DNA from: Streptomyces sp. PT12
GTDB lineage: Bacteria > Actinomycetota > Actinomycetes > Streptomycetales > Streptomycetaceae
Assembly (NCBI RefSeq): GCF_003311645.1
Contig: NZ_QEST01000014.1
Coordinates: 233,193 to 297,192 of the forward strand
DNA length: 64,000 nucleotides
Reading direction: 5' to 3'
Every line of letters begins with the position of its first letter. The stretch's first letter is position 1. The notes under the pieces are model-generated. The model saw nothing but the letters and a program-made list of their open reading frames with translations. It was not told where the DNA came from and did not search any database. Below are positions 1 to 8,748 of this stretch, one piece after another. The position numbers and the translations under genes were made by a program.

Positions 1-18
1 GGGGCCGATCTCCGATGA
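1..18 (+). CDS. 3' tail of upstream rib-operon gene (partial)
   Basis: Five codons (G-A-D-L-R) followed by TGA at 16-18 are open in frame 1. The stop overlaps the ATG of the next gene as ATGA, the same coupling used through this operon. In Streptomyces the gene before ribM is normally ribE (riboflavin synthase), so this may be its last codons, but five residues cannot prove that. Confidence 0.45.
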   Translation, partial: GADLR

Positions 19-704
19 GCCCGCTGGACCCGTTGCACGCCACGGCGTTCACCGCCTTCGGGCAGGACGTCATCTGGTCCGACATGACCGGGAACCTCGC
101 GGGGCTCGCCGCCCTCGCCCTCGGCTGGCGGCGCTCCCTGCTGACGTGGCCCGTCCAGCTGCTCTCCGGCGCCATCCTGGTCGCCGCGTACGCCTCGGCC
201 GACCTGGCCGGGGGCGTCGGCAAGCAGCTCCTCGTCATCACCGTCGCCGTGTGGGGCTGGCGCCAGTGGCACCTCGGGCGCGACACCGGCGGCGGCCGGA
301 TCGCCATCCGGTTCGCCACGTGGCGTGAGCGCGGCGCGCTCGCCGCGGGGGCGGCTCTTGGCACCCTCGCCGTCGGCGGGCTGTTCTCCGCCTTCCCCGA
401 CCTCTCCTGGAACCCCTGGCCCGACGCGTACATCTTCGTCGGAACGCTCGTGGCCATGGTCGCCCAGGCGCGCGGCCTCGTGGAGTTCTGGTTCGCCTGG
501 CTGCTGGTCGACCTCGTGGGCGTCCCGCTCGCCTTCAGCAGCGGCCTGCCGTTCTCCGGGCTCGTCTACGTCGTCTACCTCGTCCTCGTCCTGTGGGGAC
601 TGCGTGACTGGTGGCGGCGCTCGCGCGCCGCGGACGCCCCCCAGGACCGCACGACCGCACCGCCCGCCGCCAGGCGACCCGTCACGGAAGGAGCGACCGC
701 ATGA
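15..704 (+). CDS. ribM: RibM/PnuX-type riboflavin transporter (PnuC family)
   Basis: Membrane protein of 229 residues from the PnuC superfamily, with about six or seven hydrophobic segments and aromatic pairs such as WGWRQW and WSDMTGN near the membrane faces. PnuC proteins import nicotinamide riboside or NMN, but actinobacterial members lying inside riboflavin operons (RibM/PnuX) are riboflavin transporters, and this gene is followed directly by ribBA and ribH. The start is the ATG that overlaps the upstream stop. Its own stop overlaps the ribBA ATG (701-704), so the genes are translationally coupled. The last 30 residues are a hydrophilic Arg/Ala/Pro cytoplasmic tail. Context makes riboflavin the likelier substrate; transport specificity itself is inferred. 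Confidence 0.85.
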   Translation: MSPLDPLHATAFTAFGQDVIWSDMTGNLAGLAALALGWRRSLLTWPVQLLSGAILVAAYASADLAGGVGKQLLVITVAVWGWRQWHLGRDTGGGRIAIRFATWRERGALAAGAALGTLAVGGLFSAFPDLSWNPWPDAYIFVGTLVAMVAQARGLVEFWFAWLLVDLVGVPLAFSSGLPFSGLVYVVYLVLVLWGLRDWWRRSRAADAPQDRTTAPPAARRPVTEGATA

Positions 705-1999
705 CCGTGGCCCCGCGACGCCCACTCCCCGAGGAGCGCCAGGCGCCCCTCGACCCGGTCAGGCGCGCCATCGACGACATCGCGCTCGGCCGCCCCGTCG
801 TGGTCGTCGACGACGCCGACCGGGAGAACGAGGGCGACCTCATCGTCGCCGCCGAGCTGATCACGCCCGAGATCGTGGCGTTCATGATGAGCCAGTGCCG
901 CGGCATGATCTGCGTCCCCATGGCGGGCGACGACCTCGACCGGCTCGACCTGCCGCAGATGGTGGAGAAGAACACCGAGTCGATGGCCACCGCGTTCACC
1001 GTCTCGGTCGACGCCACCGCGGCGCACGGCGTCACCACCGGCATCTCCGCCGCCGACCGCGCCGCCACCATCAGGCTGCTCGCCGACCCGGCCGCCGCGC
1101 CCGCGGACTTCTCGCGCCCCGGGCACGTCTTCCCGCTGCGCGCCCGCCCCGGCGGCGTGCTGGCCCGCCCCGGGCACACCGAGGCCGGGGTCGACCTCGC
1201 CCGCCTCGCCGGGCTGCGGCCCGCCGCCGTCGTGGTGGAGATCGCAGCCGAGGACGGCACGATGCTGCGCCTGCCCCAGCTGCGGACGTTCGCCCGCACC
1301 CATGGCCTCGCCCTCGTCTCCATCGCCGACCTCATCGCCTACCGCGGCCAGGCCGAGGAGGAGGCGCCGCCCGCCGTGCGCCGCGAGGCGGAGACCGCCC
1401 TGCCCACCGCGCACGGCGACTTCCGCGCCTACGGGTACCGCTCGGCCGCCGACGGCGTCGAGCACATCGCCCTGGTCGCGGGCGACCTCGGCGACGGCGA
1501 TGACGTCCTGGTCCGCCTGCACTCCGAGTGCCTCACCGGCGACGTCCTCGGCTCCCAGCGCTGCGACTGCGGCCCCCAGCTGCGCGCGTCGATGGCCCGC
1601 ATCGCCGCCGAGGGCCGCGGCGTGGTGCTCTACCTGCGCGGCCACGAGGGCCGCGGCATCGGACTGCTGTCCAAGCTGCGCGCCTACGAGCTCCAGGAGC
1701 GAGGCCGCGACACCCTGGACGCCAACCTCGAACTCGGCCTGCCCGCCGACGCCCGCGACTACGCCGCGGGCGCCAGGATCCTCGCCGACCTCGGCGTGCG
1801 CTCCCTGCGGCTCATGACCAACAACCCGGACAAGACCGCCGCACTGACCCGGCACGGCCTGCGCGTCATCCGGCGCGAGCCCGTGCCCGTGCCCCCGGGG
1901 GCGCACAACCTGCGCTACCTGGAGACCAAGCGCGACCGCCTCGGCCACGACCTGCCCTGGCTCGACGCGGCGCCCGTCTCGCCCTGCGCGAGCCAGTGA
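701..1999 (+). CDS. ribBA: Bifunctional DHBP synthase / GTP cyclohydrolase II
   Basis: A 432-residue fusion catalysing two entry steps of riboflavin synthesis: ribulose 5-phosphate to dihydroxybutanone phosphate (N-terminal half), and GTP to the diaminopyrimidine intermediate (C-terminal half). The RibB part carries the acidic metal site [11 protein letters not shown] at residues 37-47. The RibA part carries the zinc-cysteine motif [17 protein letters not shown] near residues 274-291, the HEGRGIGL loop and the late TNNPDK motif. The ATG at 701 follows a GGAAGGAG ribosome site and overlaps the ribM stop; an earlier in-frame start at 611 would run far into ribM. Length is normal for the fusion and both active sites look intact. 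Confidence 0.96.
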   Translation: MTVAPRRPLPEERQAPLDPVRRAIDDIALGRPVVVVDDADRENEGDLIVAAELITPEIVAFMMSQCRGMICVPMAGDDLDRLDLPQMVEKNTESMATAFTVSVDATAAHGVTTGISAADRAATIRLLADPAAAPADFSRPGHVFPLRARPGGVLARPGHTEAGVDLARLAGLRPAAVVVEIAAEDGTMLRLPQLRTFARTHGLALVSIADLIAYRGQAEEEAPPAVRREAETALPTAHGDFRAYGYRSAADGVEHIALVAGDLGDGDDVLVRLHSECLTGDVLGSQRCDCGPQLRASMARIAAEGRGVVLYLRGHEGRGIGLLSKLRAYELQERGRDTLDANLELGLPADARDYAAGARILADLGVRSLRLMTNNPDKTAALTRHGLRVIRREPVPVPPGAHNLRYLETKRDRLGHDLPWLDAAPVSPCASQ

Positions 2000-2028
2000 A
2001 CGCCCGCCCCCGCGGGTCCCATCCACCC

Positions 2029-2100
2029 ACGCACCACCCCACGCACCACCCCACGCACCACCCCACGCACCACCCCACGCACCACCCGACACACCACCCC
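2029..2100. repeat. 12-bp tandem repeat, six copies, between ribBA and ribH
   Basis: Unit ACGCACCACCCC is repeated six times without gaps (copies at 2029, 2041, 2053, 2065, 2077, 2089); the first four are identical and the last two carry one or two substitutions. It fills most of the 121-bp ribBA-ribH gap and ends about 10 bp before the ribH Shine-Dalgarno sequence. The repeat is strongly C-biased on the + strand and lacks G-C pairing potential, so the mRNA here should be single-stranded. Confidence 0.95.
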
Positions 2101-2120
2101 ACACCCACGAAGGAGAACGA

Positions 2121-2606
2121 GTGAGCGGCAACGGCGCTCCCGAACTGCGCGTGACCGACGGCGCCGACCTCAGGGTCGCGATCGCCGCCGCCCAGTGGCA
2201 CGCCACGGTGATGGACGGCCTCATCGACGGCGCCCAGCGCGCCCTCGTCGAGCTGAACATCCCCGAGCCCACCGTCGTCCGCGTCCCCGGCAGCTTCGAA
2301 CTGCCCGTCGCCGCCCGCGCCCTGGCCACCCGCGGCTACGACGCCGTCGTGGCCCTCGGCGTCGTCATCCGCGGCGGCACCCCGCACTTCGACTACGTCT
2401 GCCAGGGCGTCACCCAGGGCCTCACCCAGGTCAGCGTCGACACCGGGGTCCCCGTCGGCTTCGGCGTGCTGACGTGCGACACCGAGGAGCAGGCCATCGA
2501 CCGCGCCGGGCTGCCGGGGTCAGCCGAGGACAAGGGCCACGAGGCGGTCACCGCGGCCGTGGCCACCGCGGCCGTGCTGCGCGAGGTCCCCGGGCCCGCG
2601 CGCTGA
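2121..2606 (+). CDS. ribH: 6,7-dimethyl-8-ribityllumazine synthase
   Basis: RibH condenses dihydroxybutanone phosphate with the ribityl-diaminopyrimidine to give lumazine, the riboflavin precursor. The 161-residue length is standard. Family features are the N-terminal strand with AAAQWH, the PGSFELP motif, [17 protein letters not shown] with the catalytic His and the substrate Arg/Gly loop, and the [13 protein letters not shown] segment. The GTG at 2121 follows AAGGAG with five-base spacing. The protein normally assembles into a hollow icosahedral 60-mer or a pentamer. Unlike the upstream genes it is not overlapped with its neighbour; a repeat block separates it from ribBA. Confidence 0.96.
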   Translation: MSGNGAPELRVTDGADLRVAIAAAQWHATVMDGLIDGAQRALVELNIPEPTVVRVPGSFELPVAARALATRGYDAVVALGVVIRGGTPHFDYVCQGVTQGLTQVSVDTGVPVGFGVLTCDTEEQAIDRAGLPGSAEDKGHEAVTAAVATAAVLREVPGPAR

Positions 2607-2630
2607 GCCGTTCAGGTCAGGCCGTAGGGT
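2602..2630 (+). promoter_or_regulatory. Putative promoter for hisE-hisG
   Basis: A TAGGGT hexamer at 2625-2630 lies ten bases before the hisE ATG and fits the Streptomyces -10 pattern TAGNNT. The -35 region (2602-2607, GCTGAG) is weak. If used, the transcript would start only a few bases before the ATG and make hisEG independent of ribH. Motif reading only. Confidence 0.35.
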
Positions 2631-2639
2631 AAGAGGACC

Positions 2640-2912
2640 ATGGCCAACAAGACATTCGACGAGCTGTTCGCCGAGCTTCAGCACAAGGCCGCCACCGGCG
2701 ACCCCCGCACGTCACGGACCGCGGAGCTGGTGGCCTCCGGGGTCCACGCGATCGGCAAGAAGGTCGTCGAGGAGGCCGCGGAGGTGTGGATGGCGGCCGA
2801 GCACGAGGGCGCCGACCGCACCGCGGAGGAGATCTCGCAGCTGCTGTACCACCTTCAGGTGATGATGGTCGCGCGCGGCATCTCCCTCGACGACGTATAC
2901 GCTCACCTCTGA
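2640..2912 (+). CDS. hisE: Phosphoribosyl-ATP pyrophosphatase
   Basis: HisE (90 residues, a normal size) hydrolyses phosphoribosyl-ATP to phosphoribosyl-AMP in the second step of histidine synthesis. The all-alpha MazG-like fold is recognisable from [15 protein letters not shown] and [16 protein letters not shown], which supply the acidic metal ligands. The start ATG at 2640 is preceded by AAGAGG. It is followed after 62 bp by hisG, the first enzyme of the pathway. The hisE-hisG pair lying apart from the main his cluster and next to the riboflavin genes is the usual Streptomyces arrangement. Confidence 0.95.
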   Translation: MANKTFDELFAELQHKAATGDPRTSRTAELVASGVHAIGKKVVEEAAEVWMAAEHEGADRTAEEISQLLYHLQVMMVARGISLDDVYAHL

Positions 2913-2974
2913 CCCGGACAGCCCGCACCCGGACGGCCCCAGGCACCGGTGCGCCCGACGAGAAAGCTGGAGCC

Positions 2975-3823
2975 ATGCTGCGCATCGCCGTTCCCAACAA
3001 GGGTTCCCTCTCCGAGCCTGCGGCGGCGATGCTCCATGAGGCCGGCTACCGGCAGCGCAAGGACCGCCGCGAGCTGGTCCTGATCGACGCCGACAACCAG
3101 GTCGAGTTCTTCTATCTGCGCCCCCGCGACATCGCCGTCTACGTCGGCTCGGGCCGCCTGGACATCGGCATCACGGGCCGCGACCTGCTGCTGGACTCCG
3201 GGGCGCACGCCGAGGAGATCATGCGGCTCGGCTTCGCGGCCTCCACCCTGCGCTACGCCACGCGCCCCGGCACGGTCACCGGCGTCGGCGAGTTCGGCGG
3301 GCTGACCGTCGCCACGTCGTTCGCCGGGGTCGTCACCAAGCACCTGGCCGACCACGGCGTCGACGCGGCCGTCGTCCACCTGGACGGGGCCGTCGAGACC
3401 GCGATCCAGCTGGGCGTCGCCGAGGTCATCGCCGACGTGGTGGAGACCGGCACCACCCTGCGCAACGCCGGGCTCGAGATCGTCGGCGAGCCCATCATCG
3501 AGTCCGAGGCCGTCGTCATCCGCCGCCCCGGCGACAGCGCGCAGGAGGCCAAGGCGCGGCAGTTCCTCCGCCGCCTCCAGGGCGTCCTGGTCGCGCGGCG
3601 CTACGTGATGATGGACTACGACATCCGCTCCGAGCTGGTCGACAAGGCCGTGGCCCTCACCCCGGGACTCGAGTCGCCCACCGTCTCCTCGCTGCACGAC
3701 AAGGGCTGGGTCGCCGTCCGTTCGATGGTTCCCGTCCAGGACGCCCAGCGCGTCATGGACGAGCTCTACGACCTCGGCGCCCGCGCCATCCTGACCACCG
3801 GCATCCACGCGGCCCGCCTGTGA
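2975..3823 (+). CDS. hisG: ATP phosphoribosyltransferase (long form)
   Basis: HisG joins ATP and PRPP, the committed and feedback-controlled step of histidine synthesis. At 282 residues it is the long form, with two periplasmic-binding-like catalytic lobes followed by an ACT-like C-terminal domain (about residues 205-282) that binds histidine, so it should not need HisZ. The start MLRIAVPNKGSLSEPA and the DVVETGTTLRNAGL PRPP loop are diagnostic. The ATG at 2975 follows AAAGCTGGAG; an open frame further upstream overlaps hisE and is not protein-like. The stop overlaps the next gene as GTGA. Confidence 0.96.
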   Translation: MLRIAVPNKGSLSEPAAAMLHEAGYRQRKDRRELVLIDADNQVEFFYLRPRDIAVYVGSGRLDIGITGRDLLLDSGAHAEEIMRLGFAASTLRYATRPGTVTGVGEFGGLTVATSFAGVVTKHLADHGVDAAVVHLDGAVETAIQLGVAEVIADVVETGTTLRNAGLEIVGEPIIESEAVVIRRPGDSAQEAKARQFLRRLQGVLVARRYVMMDYDIRSELVDKAVALTPGLESPTVSSLHDKGWVAVRSMVPVQDAQRVMDELYDLGARAILTTGIHAARL

Positions 3824-4302
3824 CCGCCCCCGTCGACCCCGTGCCCGCCGACCCCGTCGCCGCGCTCCCGCTGACCATCCGCCCGACGGTCACGCGGGTG
3901 GCGCTGATGTCCATCGGCGCGGCCGTGTTCGCCGTGCTCACGCTGATCGCCGCCCTCCTCCCGGCGGGCGGCGCGGTCAGCTGGAGCCTGGGCGAACGGG
4001 CCGCGGTCGCGGCGAGCGGGCTGCTGGCCTGGGGCGTGCTCGCGCTGCTCAGCCGCCCCAAGGTGACCGCCGACCGCGAAGGGCTGACCGTGATCAACCT
4101 CACGACCACCCGCCGCCTCGCCTGGCCCGAGGTCGTCCGCGTCACCCTGCGCCCCGGCGACCCCTGGGTGACGCTCGACCTCGCCGACGGCACCGTTCAG
4201 CCGGTGATGGCCATCCAGCCGGGCGTCGCCCGCTCCCGCGCCCTCGCCGACGCCCGCACGCTGCGCTCCCTCGCCGAGACGCTGGGCACCAAGGCGCCCT
4301 GA
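3820..4302 (+). CDS. PH-domain membrane protein (bPH_6-type)
   Basis: A 160-residue protein with two transmembrane helices (about residues 28-50 and 63-80) followed by a small bacterial PH-like beta domain with VTADREGLTVINL, RRLAWPEVVRVTL and the PGDPWVTLDLADG turn. Such proteins sit in the cytoplasmic membrane; their function is unknown. The GTG start overlaps the hisG stop, so the gene is coupled to histidine genes although no biochemical link is evident. The same hisG-PH gene order occurs, from memory, in other streptomycetes, suggesting conserved co-transcription rather than chance. Confidence 0.8.
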   Translation: MTAPVDPVPADPVAALPLTIRPTVTRVALMSIGAAVFAVLTLIAALLPAGGAVSWSLGERAAVAASGLLAWGVLALLSRPKVTADREGLTVINLTTTRRLAWPEVVRVTLRPGDPWVTLDLADGTVQPVMAIQPGVARSRALADARTLRSLAETLGTKAP

Positions 4303-4306
4303 CCGT

Positions 4307-4345
4307 ACGACGGCCCTGCGGCGATCACACGACGGCCCTGCGGCG
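4307..4345. repeat. 17-bp direct repeat pair between convergent genes
   Basis: ACGACGGCCCTGCGGCG occurs at 4307-4323 and again at 4329-4345 with five bases between, in the 53-bp gap between the PH-domain gene and the AAA+ gene that converge here. No clear terminator hairpin is formed by the copies. Confidence 0.85.
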
Positions 4346-4355
4346 CCCCGCGCGC

Positions 4356-6215
4356 TCACGCCAGCGGCGGCAGCTCGTCGTCCTCCCGCGGGCGCCCCCG
4401 CCCCGCCAGCACCTCGCCGTACGCCTGCATCAGGTCGGGCAGCCGCAGCGTCGCCAGCTCCTGCCGCGTGGGCGCCGCCGCCGCCTCCGAGAGCCGCATG
4501 TCCCGGAACGCGCAGCTCGACTCGTACAGGGTGCGCAGGAAGCGGCCGTTCCCCAGCTCGTCGATCCAGCCCTCCGCCACCACGTGGTCCGCGATGCTGC
4601 GCAGCTCCTCAAGCGCCTCGGCGTCCCACGCGTCGCCGTGCTCGGCCGCCAGCAGCTCGCCGATCGCCGTCAGCTCGCCCGGCTGGTAGCTCGGGAACTC
4701 CACGCGCGCCGAGAAGCGCGAGCTGAGCCCCGGATTGGCCGCGAGCAGCCGGTCCATGCCCGCCGGATACCCGGCCAGGATGACCACCAGGTGCTCCCTG
4801 CTGTCCTCCGCCCGCTTGAGCAGCACCTGCAACGCCTCGTCCCCGTACGCGTCGCCCTTGCTGTAGCCGGTGTGGACCAGGCTGTACGCCTCGTCGACGA
4901 ACAGCACCCCGCCGAGCGCCGAGTCGATCAGGCGGTTGGCCTTGACCGCCGTCTGCCCCAGGAACTCCCCGACCAGATCGGCGCGTTGGGCCTCCACCAG
5001 CCGGTCGTGGCTGAGCACGCCCAGCGCGTGGAAGACCCGCCCCAGGATCCGCGCCACCGTCGTCTTGCCCGTGCCCGAAGGGCCGGAGAAGACGAAGTGC
5101 CGCTTGGGCGGCTGCACAGGAAGCCCCTGCCCCGAGCGGAGCCGCGCCATCCGCAGCTGCGCCGACATCGCCCGCACCTGCTCCTTCACCGGGTCGAGGC
5201 CCACCATGCGCTCCAGCTCGGCGAGCGTGCGCGCGAGCAGCTCGGGGTCGGGCGCGGGCGGCAGCGTCCGCGCCAGCCGCGGCGAGAGCCCGTGCCCCGC
5301 GGCGGCGGGGGCGGCGGGGGAGGGGACCCTGCGCCCGGCGGGCCCGCCGGTCAAGGGGGCCGCCGCCTCCTCGTCCGACGCCCCGAAGTCCGCGTCCGCG
5401 CCGTCCCTGTGGTCCATCACATGCCCGGCCTCGGGGTCCTCAGAGGCCAGCGCCGTCAGCCGCACCGCCGTGTCCATGAACTCGGGGTCCACGTGGTGCA
5501 CCGCCCGGTACAGCGGGATCGCCGCCGCGCTGCGCCCGCTGCCCTCACGGGCGCGCGCGAGCCAGTACCGCAGCTCCTTGCGCTGCGGCTGCTCGCTGCG
5601 GCACCGCATGAGCGCCGCCGTCAGCAGCGGCTCCGCCTGGTCGAACATGTCGAGCCGTACCCGCGCCATCCCGGCGAACAGGCCCGCCTCCACGCCCAGA
5701 TGGGGATCGTCGGTGAGCGAGGCCGTGAACCGGTAAAGGCCCTCCCAGTCCTTCGACAGATAGCACCGGCACGCGTGCAGGAAGCGGGCGTAGGGGTCCG
5801 ACTCCGGCGCGGGGCACTCAGCCAGCGCCCGGTCGAGCTCTGGCATGCGCCGCCCGTCGAGCAGCTGCGAGGCGTGCGCGAGCAGCAGGTCGCGCGGGGT
5901 CTCCAGCACCGGCTGCACCCACCAGCCCAGCCAGTACCAGGAGCTCAACGGGCGCCCGTGCCTGGCGCGTTGCTCGCCGAACCTGGCGCGGTTGCGGTAC
6001 ATGTGCCGCAGCGCCGCGGGGACGTCCGTGCGCAGCGCGTGCAGCCCGAGCCAGGCGTCCGCCATGCCGGGGTCCTCGCGCACCGCCGCGCGGAACTCCT
6101 CCTCGGCCTCCGGATAGGCCGCGGCCGTGTAGGCGTCCACCCCGCGCAGCCACGCCAGATCGGCGCCCGTCTCGGGACGATGGTGACCGGACCGGACATG
6201 AGCGCCAGAGTTCAT
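4356..6215 (-). CDS. EccA-like AAA+ ATPase (CbxX/SpoVK type) with TPR-like N-terminus
   Basis: A 619-residue cytosolic ATPase. Residues 1-270 are a helical repeat region resembling TPRs (AAAYPEAEEEFRAAVREDPG, LLTAALMRCRSEQPQRK), then a Pro/Ala-rich linker, then a CbxX/CfqX AAA+ module. Walker A is SGPSGTGKTTVARIL near residue 380 and Walker B is GGVLFVDEAYSL near 435, with an arginine-rich SSRFSARVEFPSY sensor region. This TPR plus CbxX design is that of EccA of type VII secretion systems, but no ESX genes are nearby. The ATG at 6215 has GGGGGT five bases upstream; a GTG 12 bp earlier is less well placed. Role in the cell unknown. Confidence 0.82.
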   Translation of the reverse strand: MNSGAHVRSGHHRPETGADLAWLRGVDAYTAAAYPEAEEEFRAAVREDPGMADAWLGLHALRTDVPAALRHMYRNRARFGEQRARHGRPLSSWYWLGWWVQPVLETPRDLLLAHASQLLDGRRMPELDRALAECPAPESDPYARFLHACRCYLSKDWEGLYRFTASLTDDPHLGVEAGLFAGMARVRLDMFDQAEPLLTAALMRCRSEQPQRKELRYWLARAREGSGRSAAAIPLYRAVHHVDPEFMDTAVRLTALASEDPEAGHVMDHRDGADADFGASDEEAAAPLTGGPAGRRVPSPAAPAAAGHGLSPRLARTLPPAPDPELLARTLAELERMVGLDPVKEQVRAMSAQLRMARLRSGQGLPVQPPKRHFVFSGPSGTGKTTVARILGRVFHALGVLSHDRLVEAQRADLVGEFLGQTAVKANRLIDSALGGVLFVDEAYSLVHTGYSKGDAYGDEALQVLLKRAEDSREHLVVILAGYPAGMDRLLAANPGLSSRFSARVEFPSYQPGELTAIGELLAAEHGDAWDAEALEELRSIADHVVAEGWIDELGNGRFLRTLYESSCAFRDMRLSEAAAAPTRQELATLRLPDLMQAYGEVLAGRGRPREDDELPPLA

Positions 6216-6266
6216 GACGACCCCCACAACGGGCTTCCGCTGTCTGCCCCCTGCACGAGGACGTCC

Positions 6267-6869
6267 TCACCAGCGCGCATCGTGACGACCACCCCTCGAT
6301 AACATCAGGATATCCGCAAAGGGCCTCGACGGATCTTTCACGAAGTGCGCGGACTCGGCCGCCTCCCAGCGGTCCCAGAAGTCCCCGAGGCCCGGTCCGT
6401 CCCTGCGCCGCCCGCGTTTCCAGGCGACCGGCGCGGGGACGTCGAGCCAGATCAGCAGCGCGAGCCACGGGCGCAGCGCGCGCCGTCCCGCACCGACGCC
6501 CTCGAGCAGCACAACGGGCGCGGGCTGAAGCACCCGCGCGCCGGTGAACGCGCCCCTCTCCCAGTCGTACGTCAGGTACCGCGCCGTCCGCCCGGCCGCC
6601 AGCGGGCGCAGCACCTGACGTGTCAGCGGCTCGGTCCATCCGAAGAACGACGCGTGCGTCGCGAAGTCGTCGAGTCGCACCACGGGAGCGCCGCCGAGCG
6701 CCGCCGAAAGCCGGTCGGCCAGTGTCGACTTGCCGGAACCGGCGTGCCCGTCGATCCCCACGAGACGCGCCGGGCCGCACGAGGGCGGGAGCGCGCGCAC
6801 CCTTTCCCGGAGTCCGGCGATTCCGGCGAGTCCGTCGTCGTCGAGTCCGTCATCCGGGGCGGCGATCAT
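6267..6869 (-). CDS. Uridine kinase-like P-loop protein
   Basis: A 200-residue P-loop protein of the uridine kinase/phosphoribulokinase superfamily. The Walker A GIDGHAGSGKSTLADRL lies at residues 39-55, followed by PVVRLDDFATH (metal/substrate Asp) and the RTARYLTYDW and VVLLEGVGAGR strands. It probably phosphorylates a small metabolite or nucleoside, but the family is broad and substrate cannot be read from sequence. It is transcribed away from the secreted peptidase gene and ends 51 bp before the start of the AAA+ gene on the same strand, so the two may share a transcript. Confidence 0.75.
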   Translation of the reverse strand: MIAAPDDGLDDDGLAGIAGLRERVRALPPSCGPARLVGIDGHAGSGKSTLADRLSAALGGAPVVRLDDFATHASFFGWTEPLTRQVLRPLAAGRTARYLTYDWERGAFTGARVLQPAPVVLLEGVGAGRRALRPWLALLIWLDVPAPVAWKRGRRRDGPGLGDFWDRWEAAESAHFVKDPSRPFADILMLSRGGRHDARW

Positions 6870-6947
6870 CGCGATCAGCCTAACGTCGGTTCGGCATCGT
6901 CACTGGTCGACACCAATATTGCTTCCGCGCGTTCCCGGTCGCTTACT

Positions 6948-6966
6948 GGTCGTCAGCTGACCGACC
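6948..6966. promoter_or_regulatory. Near-palindrome in divergent intergenic region
   Basis: GGTCG-TCAGCTGA-C-CGACC is a 19-bp inverted repeat around a perfect TCAGCTGA core. It sits between the divergent uridine-kinase-like gene and the peptidase gene, 73 bp before the peptidase start, a plausible repressor site. No known regulator is assigned. Confidence 0.4.
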
Positions 6967-7039
6967 CGCGATAGTGGTGCTCCGCGCCCTCGCCCGCCCT
7001 CACCCGGCGAACGCCGGAAACGACCGGGAGACAATCACC

Positions 7040-8422
7040 GTGACCACGCCGCCCCGCCGCACCGTTCTCGCCGCCGCCGTCGCCGCTGCCGTCGGCTCAT
7101 CCGCCTCCTTCTCCGCCCCGGCCGCGGCCGCCGATGGCGGCGGTGGCGCCGCGGCCCGCCACCGCCCCCGCCCCCGCCCCACCGCGTCCACCATCGGCAA
7201 CGCCGCCTGGACCACCGCCGCCGACTGGCGCGCGGGCCACGGCGACGGCACCGCCGTGGTGACGGGCGACCGCCCGGGCGTGACCATCGGCACGCCGGTC
7301 GGCACGGTCTCCTACACCGACCCGCACACGGGCACCACCGCGTCGTGGGAGTACGCCACATGGCTCTCCCCGGTCCGCGAAGCGGCAACCCCCGCAAGCG
7401 AGTTGATCGCCTCGTGGAACGCCGACACCCCCGCGGGCACCTGGGTGCGCATCGAGCTGTTCGGCGTCTACACCGACGGCTCCCACACCCCCTGGTACAC
7501 CATGGGCGTGTGGGCCTCGGGCGACGGCGACATCCGCCGCACCTCGGTGGACGACCAGTCGGATGGCAAGAGCACGATCTGGACCGACACGTTCTCCATC
7601 GACGACACCGACGCGGGCCCCCGCCTCGCCACCTACCAGCTCAGGCTCACCCTGCACCGCGCCCCCGGGGCAGGCGCCTCGCCCACCGTGTGGCGCCTGG
7701 GCGCGATGACGTCCGACGTGCCGGCCCGCTTCGAGGTCCCGGCGACCGAGCCAGGCCAGGCCGCTGGCGTCGAGATCGACGTCCCGCCCTACTCGCAGAA
7801 CGTCCACATCGGCCGCTACCCCGAGTACGACAACGGCGGCGAGGCGTGGTGCAGCCCCACTTCCTCACAGATGATCATCGAGTCCTGGGGCCGCGCCCCC
7901 ACCCCCGAGCAGCTGGAGTGGGTCGACCCCGCCTACGACGACCCGCAGGTCTGCCACGCCGCGCGGTACACGTTCGACTACCAGTACGACGGCTGCGGCA
8001 ACTGGCCGTTCAACGCCGCCTACGCCGCCACCTACCCCGGGCTCCAGTCGGTGGTCACCCGCATCGCCTCCCTCACCGACGCCGAGCGCCTGGTCGCCGC
8101 GGGCATCCCGCTCATCACGTCGCAGTCCTTCTACGAGGCCGAGCTCGACGGCGCCGGATACGGCACGGCAGGGCACCTGATGACCGTCGTCGGCTTCACC
8201 GAGGACGGCGACGTCATCGCCAACGACCCGGCGAGCGACAGCAACGCCGAGGTCCGACGGGTCTATCCGCGGCGGCAGTTCGAGAACATCTGGCTGCGCA
8301 CCCGGCGGTACAACGAGAGCGGCGGCGTCAGCAGCGGCACCGGCGGCGTCTGCTACCTGTACTTCCCGACCGACCTCACCCACCGGCAGCGCGCGGCCCT
8401 CGCCGCCGTCGGGATCCGCTGA
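7040..8422 (+). CDS. Secreted C39-like cysteine peptidase family protein
   Basis: A 460-residue exported protein. The N-terminus (PRRTVLAAAVAAAVG then ASFSAPAAAA) is a signal peptide with a twin-arginine that could use Tat. A beta-rich domain follows (about 45-235), then a papain-fold C39-like domain with the nucleophile in GGEAWCSPTSSQM near residue 271, the His in GHLMTVVGF near 379 and the Asp/Asn in IANDPAS. The family acts outside the cell on unknown peptides. The GTG at 7040 follows GGGAG; upstream in-frame codons (from 6974) would bury the signal peptide. Just beyond the stop, the same frame stays open for 98 codons, described separately. Confidence 0.85.
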   Translation: MTTPPRRTVLAAAVAAAVGSSASFSAPAAAADGGGGAAARHRPRPRPTASTIGNAAWTTAADWRAGHGDGTAVVTGDRPGVTIGTPVGTVSYTDPHTGTTASWEYATWLSPVREAATPASELIASWNADTPAGTWVRIELFGVYTDGSHTPWYTMGVWASGDGDIRRTSVDDQSDGKSTIWTDTFSIDDTDAGPRLATYQLRLTLHRAPGAGASPTVWRLGAMTSDVPARFEVPATEPGQAAGVEIDVPPYSQNVHIGRYPEYDNGGEAWCSPTSSQMIIESWGRAPTPEQLEWVDPAYDDPQVCHAARYTFDYQYDGCGNWPFNAAYAATYPGLQSVVTRIASLTDAERLVAAGIPLITSQSFYEAELDGAGYGTAGHLMTVVGFTEDGDVIANDPASDSNAEVRRVYPRRQFENIWLRTRRYNESGGVSSGTGGVCYLYFPTDLTHRQRAALAAVGIR

Positions 8423-8719
8423 CGCCGTCGCCCGATCACCCTCTCCCGGACGCCCGGCGACCTCTCGGTCGAGGTCTCGGCGCGCGGCGGCACCGCGGTC
8501 GAGCCCCCGGGCGTCCGGCATGTCCCCGTCGGCCGTTCCCTCGGCCGTATCCTCGGCACGGAGCCGGTCGTTGAGTACACGACGTGCCTCACCCCGGAAG
8601 GCAGCCCGCTCGCGGCGCCCGCCGACGACCCGTTGCGGCTCCTGCCCGTTCGATCGATCCTTGTCGACGCATCCACGGGCCGCCGCGATCCGGCGGCCCG
8701 ATGGGTGACCGACGTGTGA
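8423..8719 (+). pseudogene. Startless coding-like remnant downstream of the peptidase gene
   Basis: In the same frame as the peptidase and directly after its TGA, 98 codons run to a TGA at 8717-8719 with no ATG, GTG or TTG until near the end. Codon third positions are nearly all G/C and the product looks protein-like (LSVEVSARGGTAVEPPG, VVEYTTCLTPEGSPLAAPA), unlike shadow frames. I do not recognise the family. It is either the 3' remnant of a deleted gene or a C-terminal extension cut off by a stop mutation. Apart from this and the fadE ribosome site, the 8423-8748 gap holds nothing else I can see. Confidence 0.45.
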
Positions 8720-8748
8720 CCTGCCGCCCACCCCAGGGAGGAAGCGCG

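Noticed and set aside
1-200. FMN riboswitch for the riboflavin genes
   Set aside because: The window begins inside the operon; no FMN aptamer sequence is visible, and it would lie upstream of the left edge.
575-2329. Long minus-strand frame across ribBA and ribH
   Set aside because: It is an antisense shadow of recognisable genes; composition is Gly/Val/Asp-rich and includes the repeat translated as WCVG units.
4356-6215. Type VII secretion locus
   Set aside because: Only an EccA-like ATPase is present; no EccB, EccC, EccD, MycP or WXG100 genes in the window.
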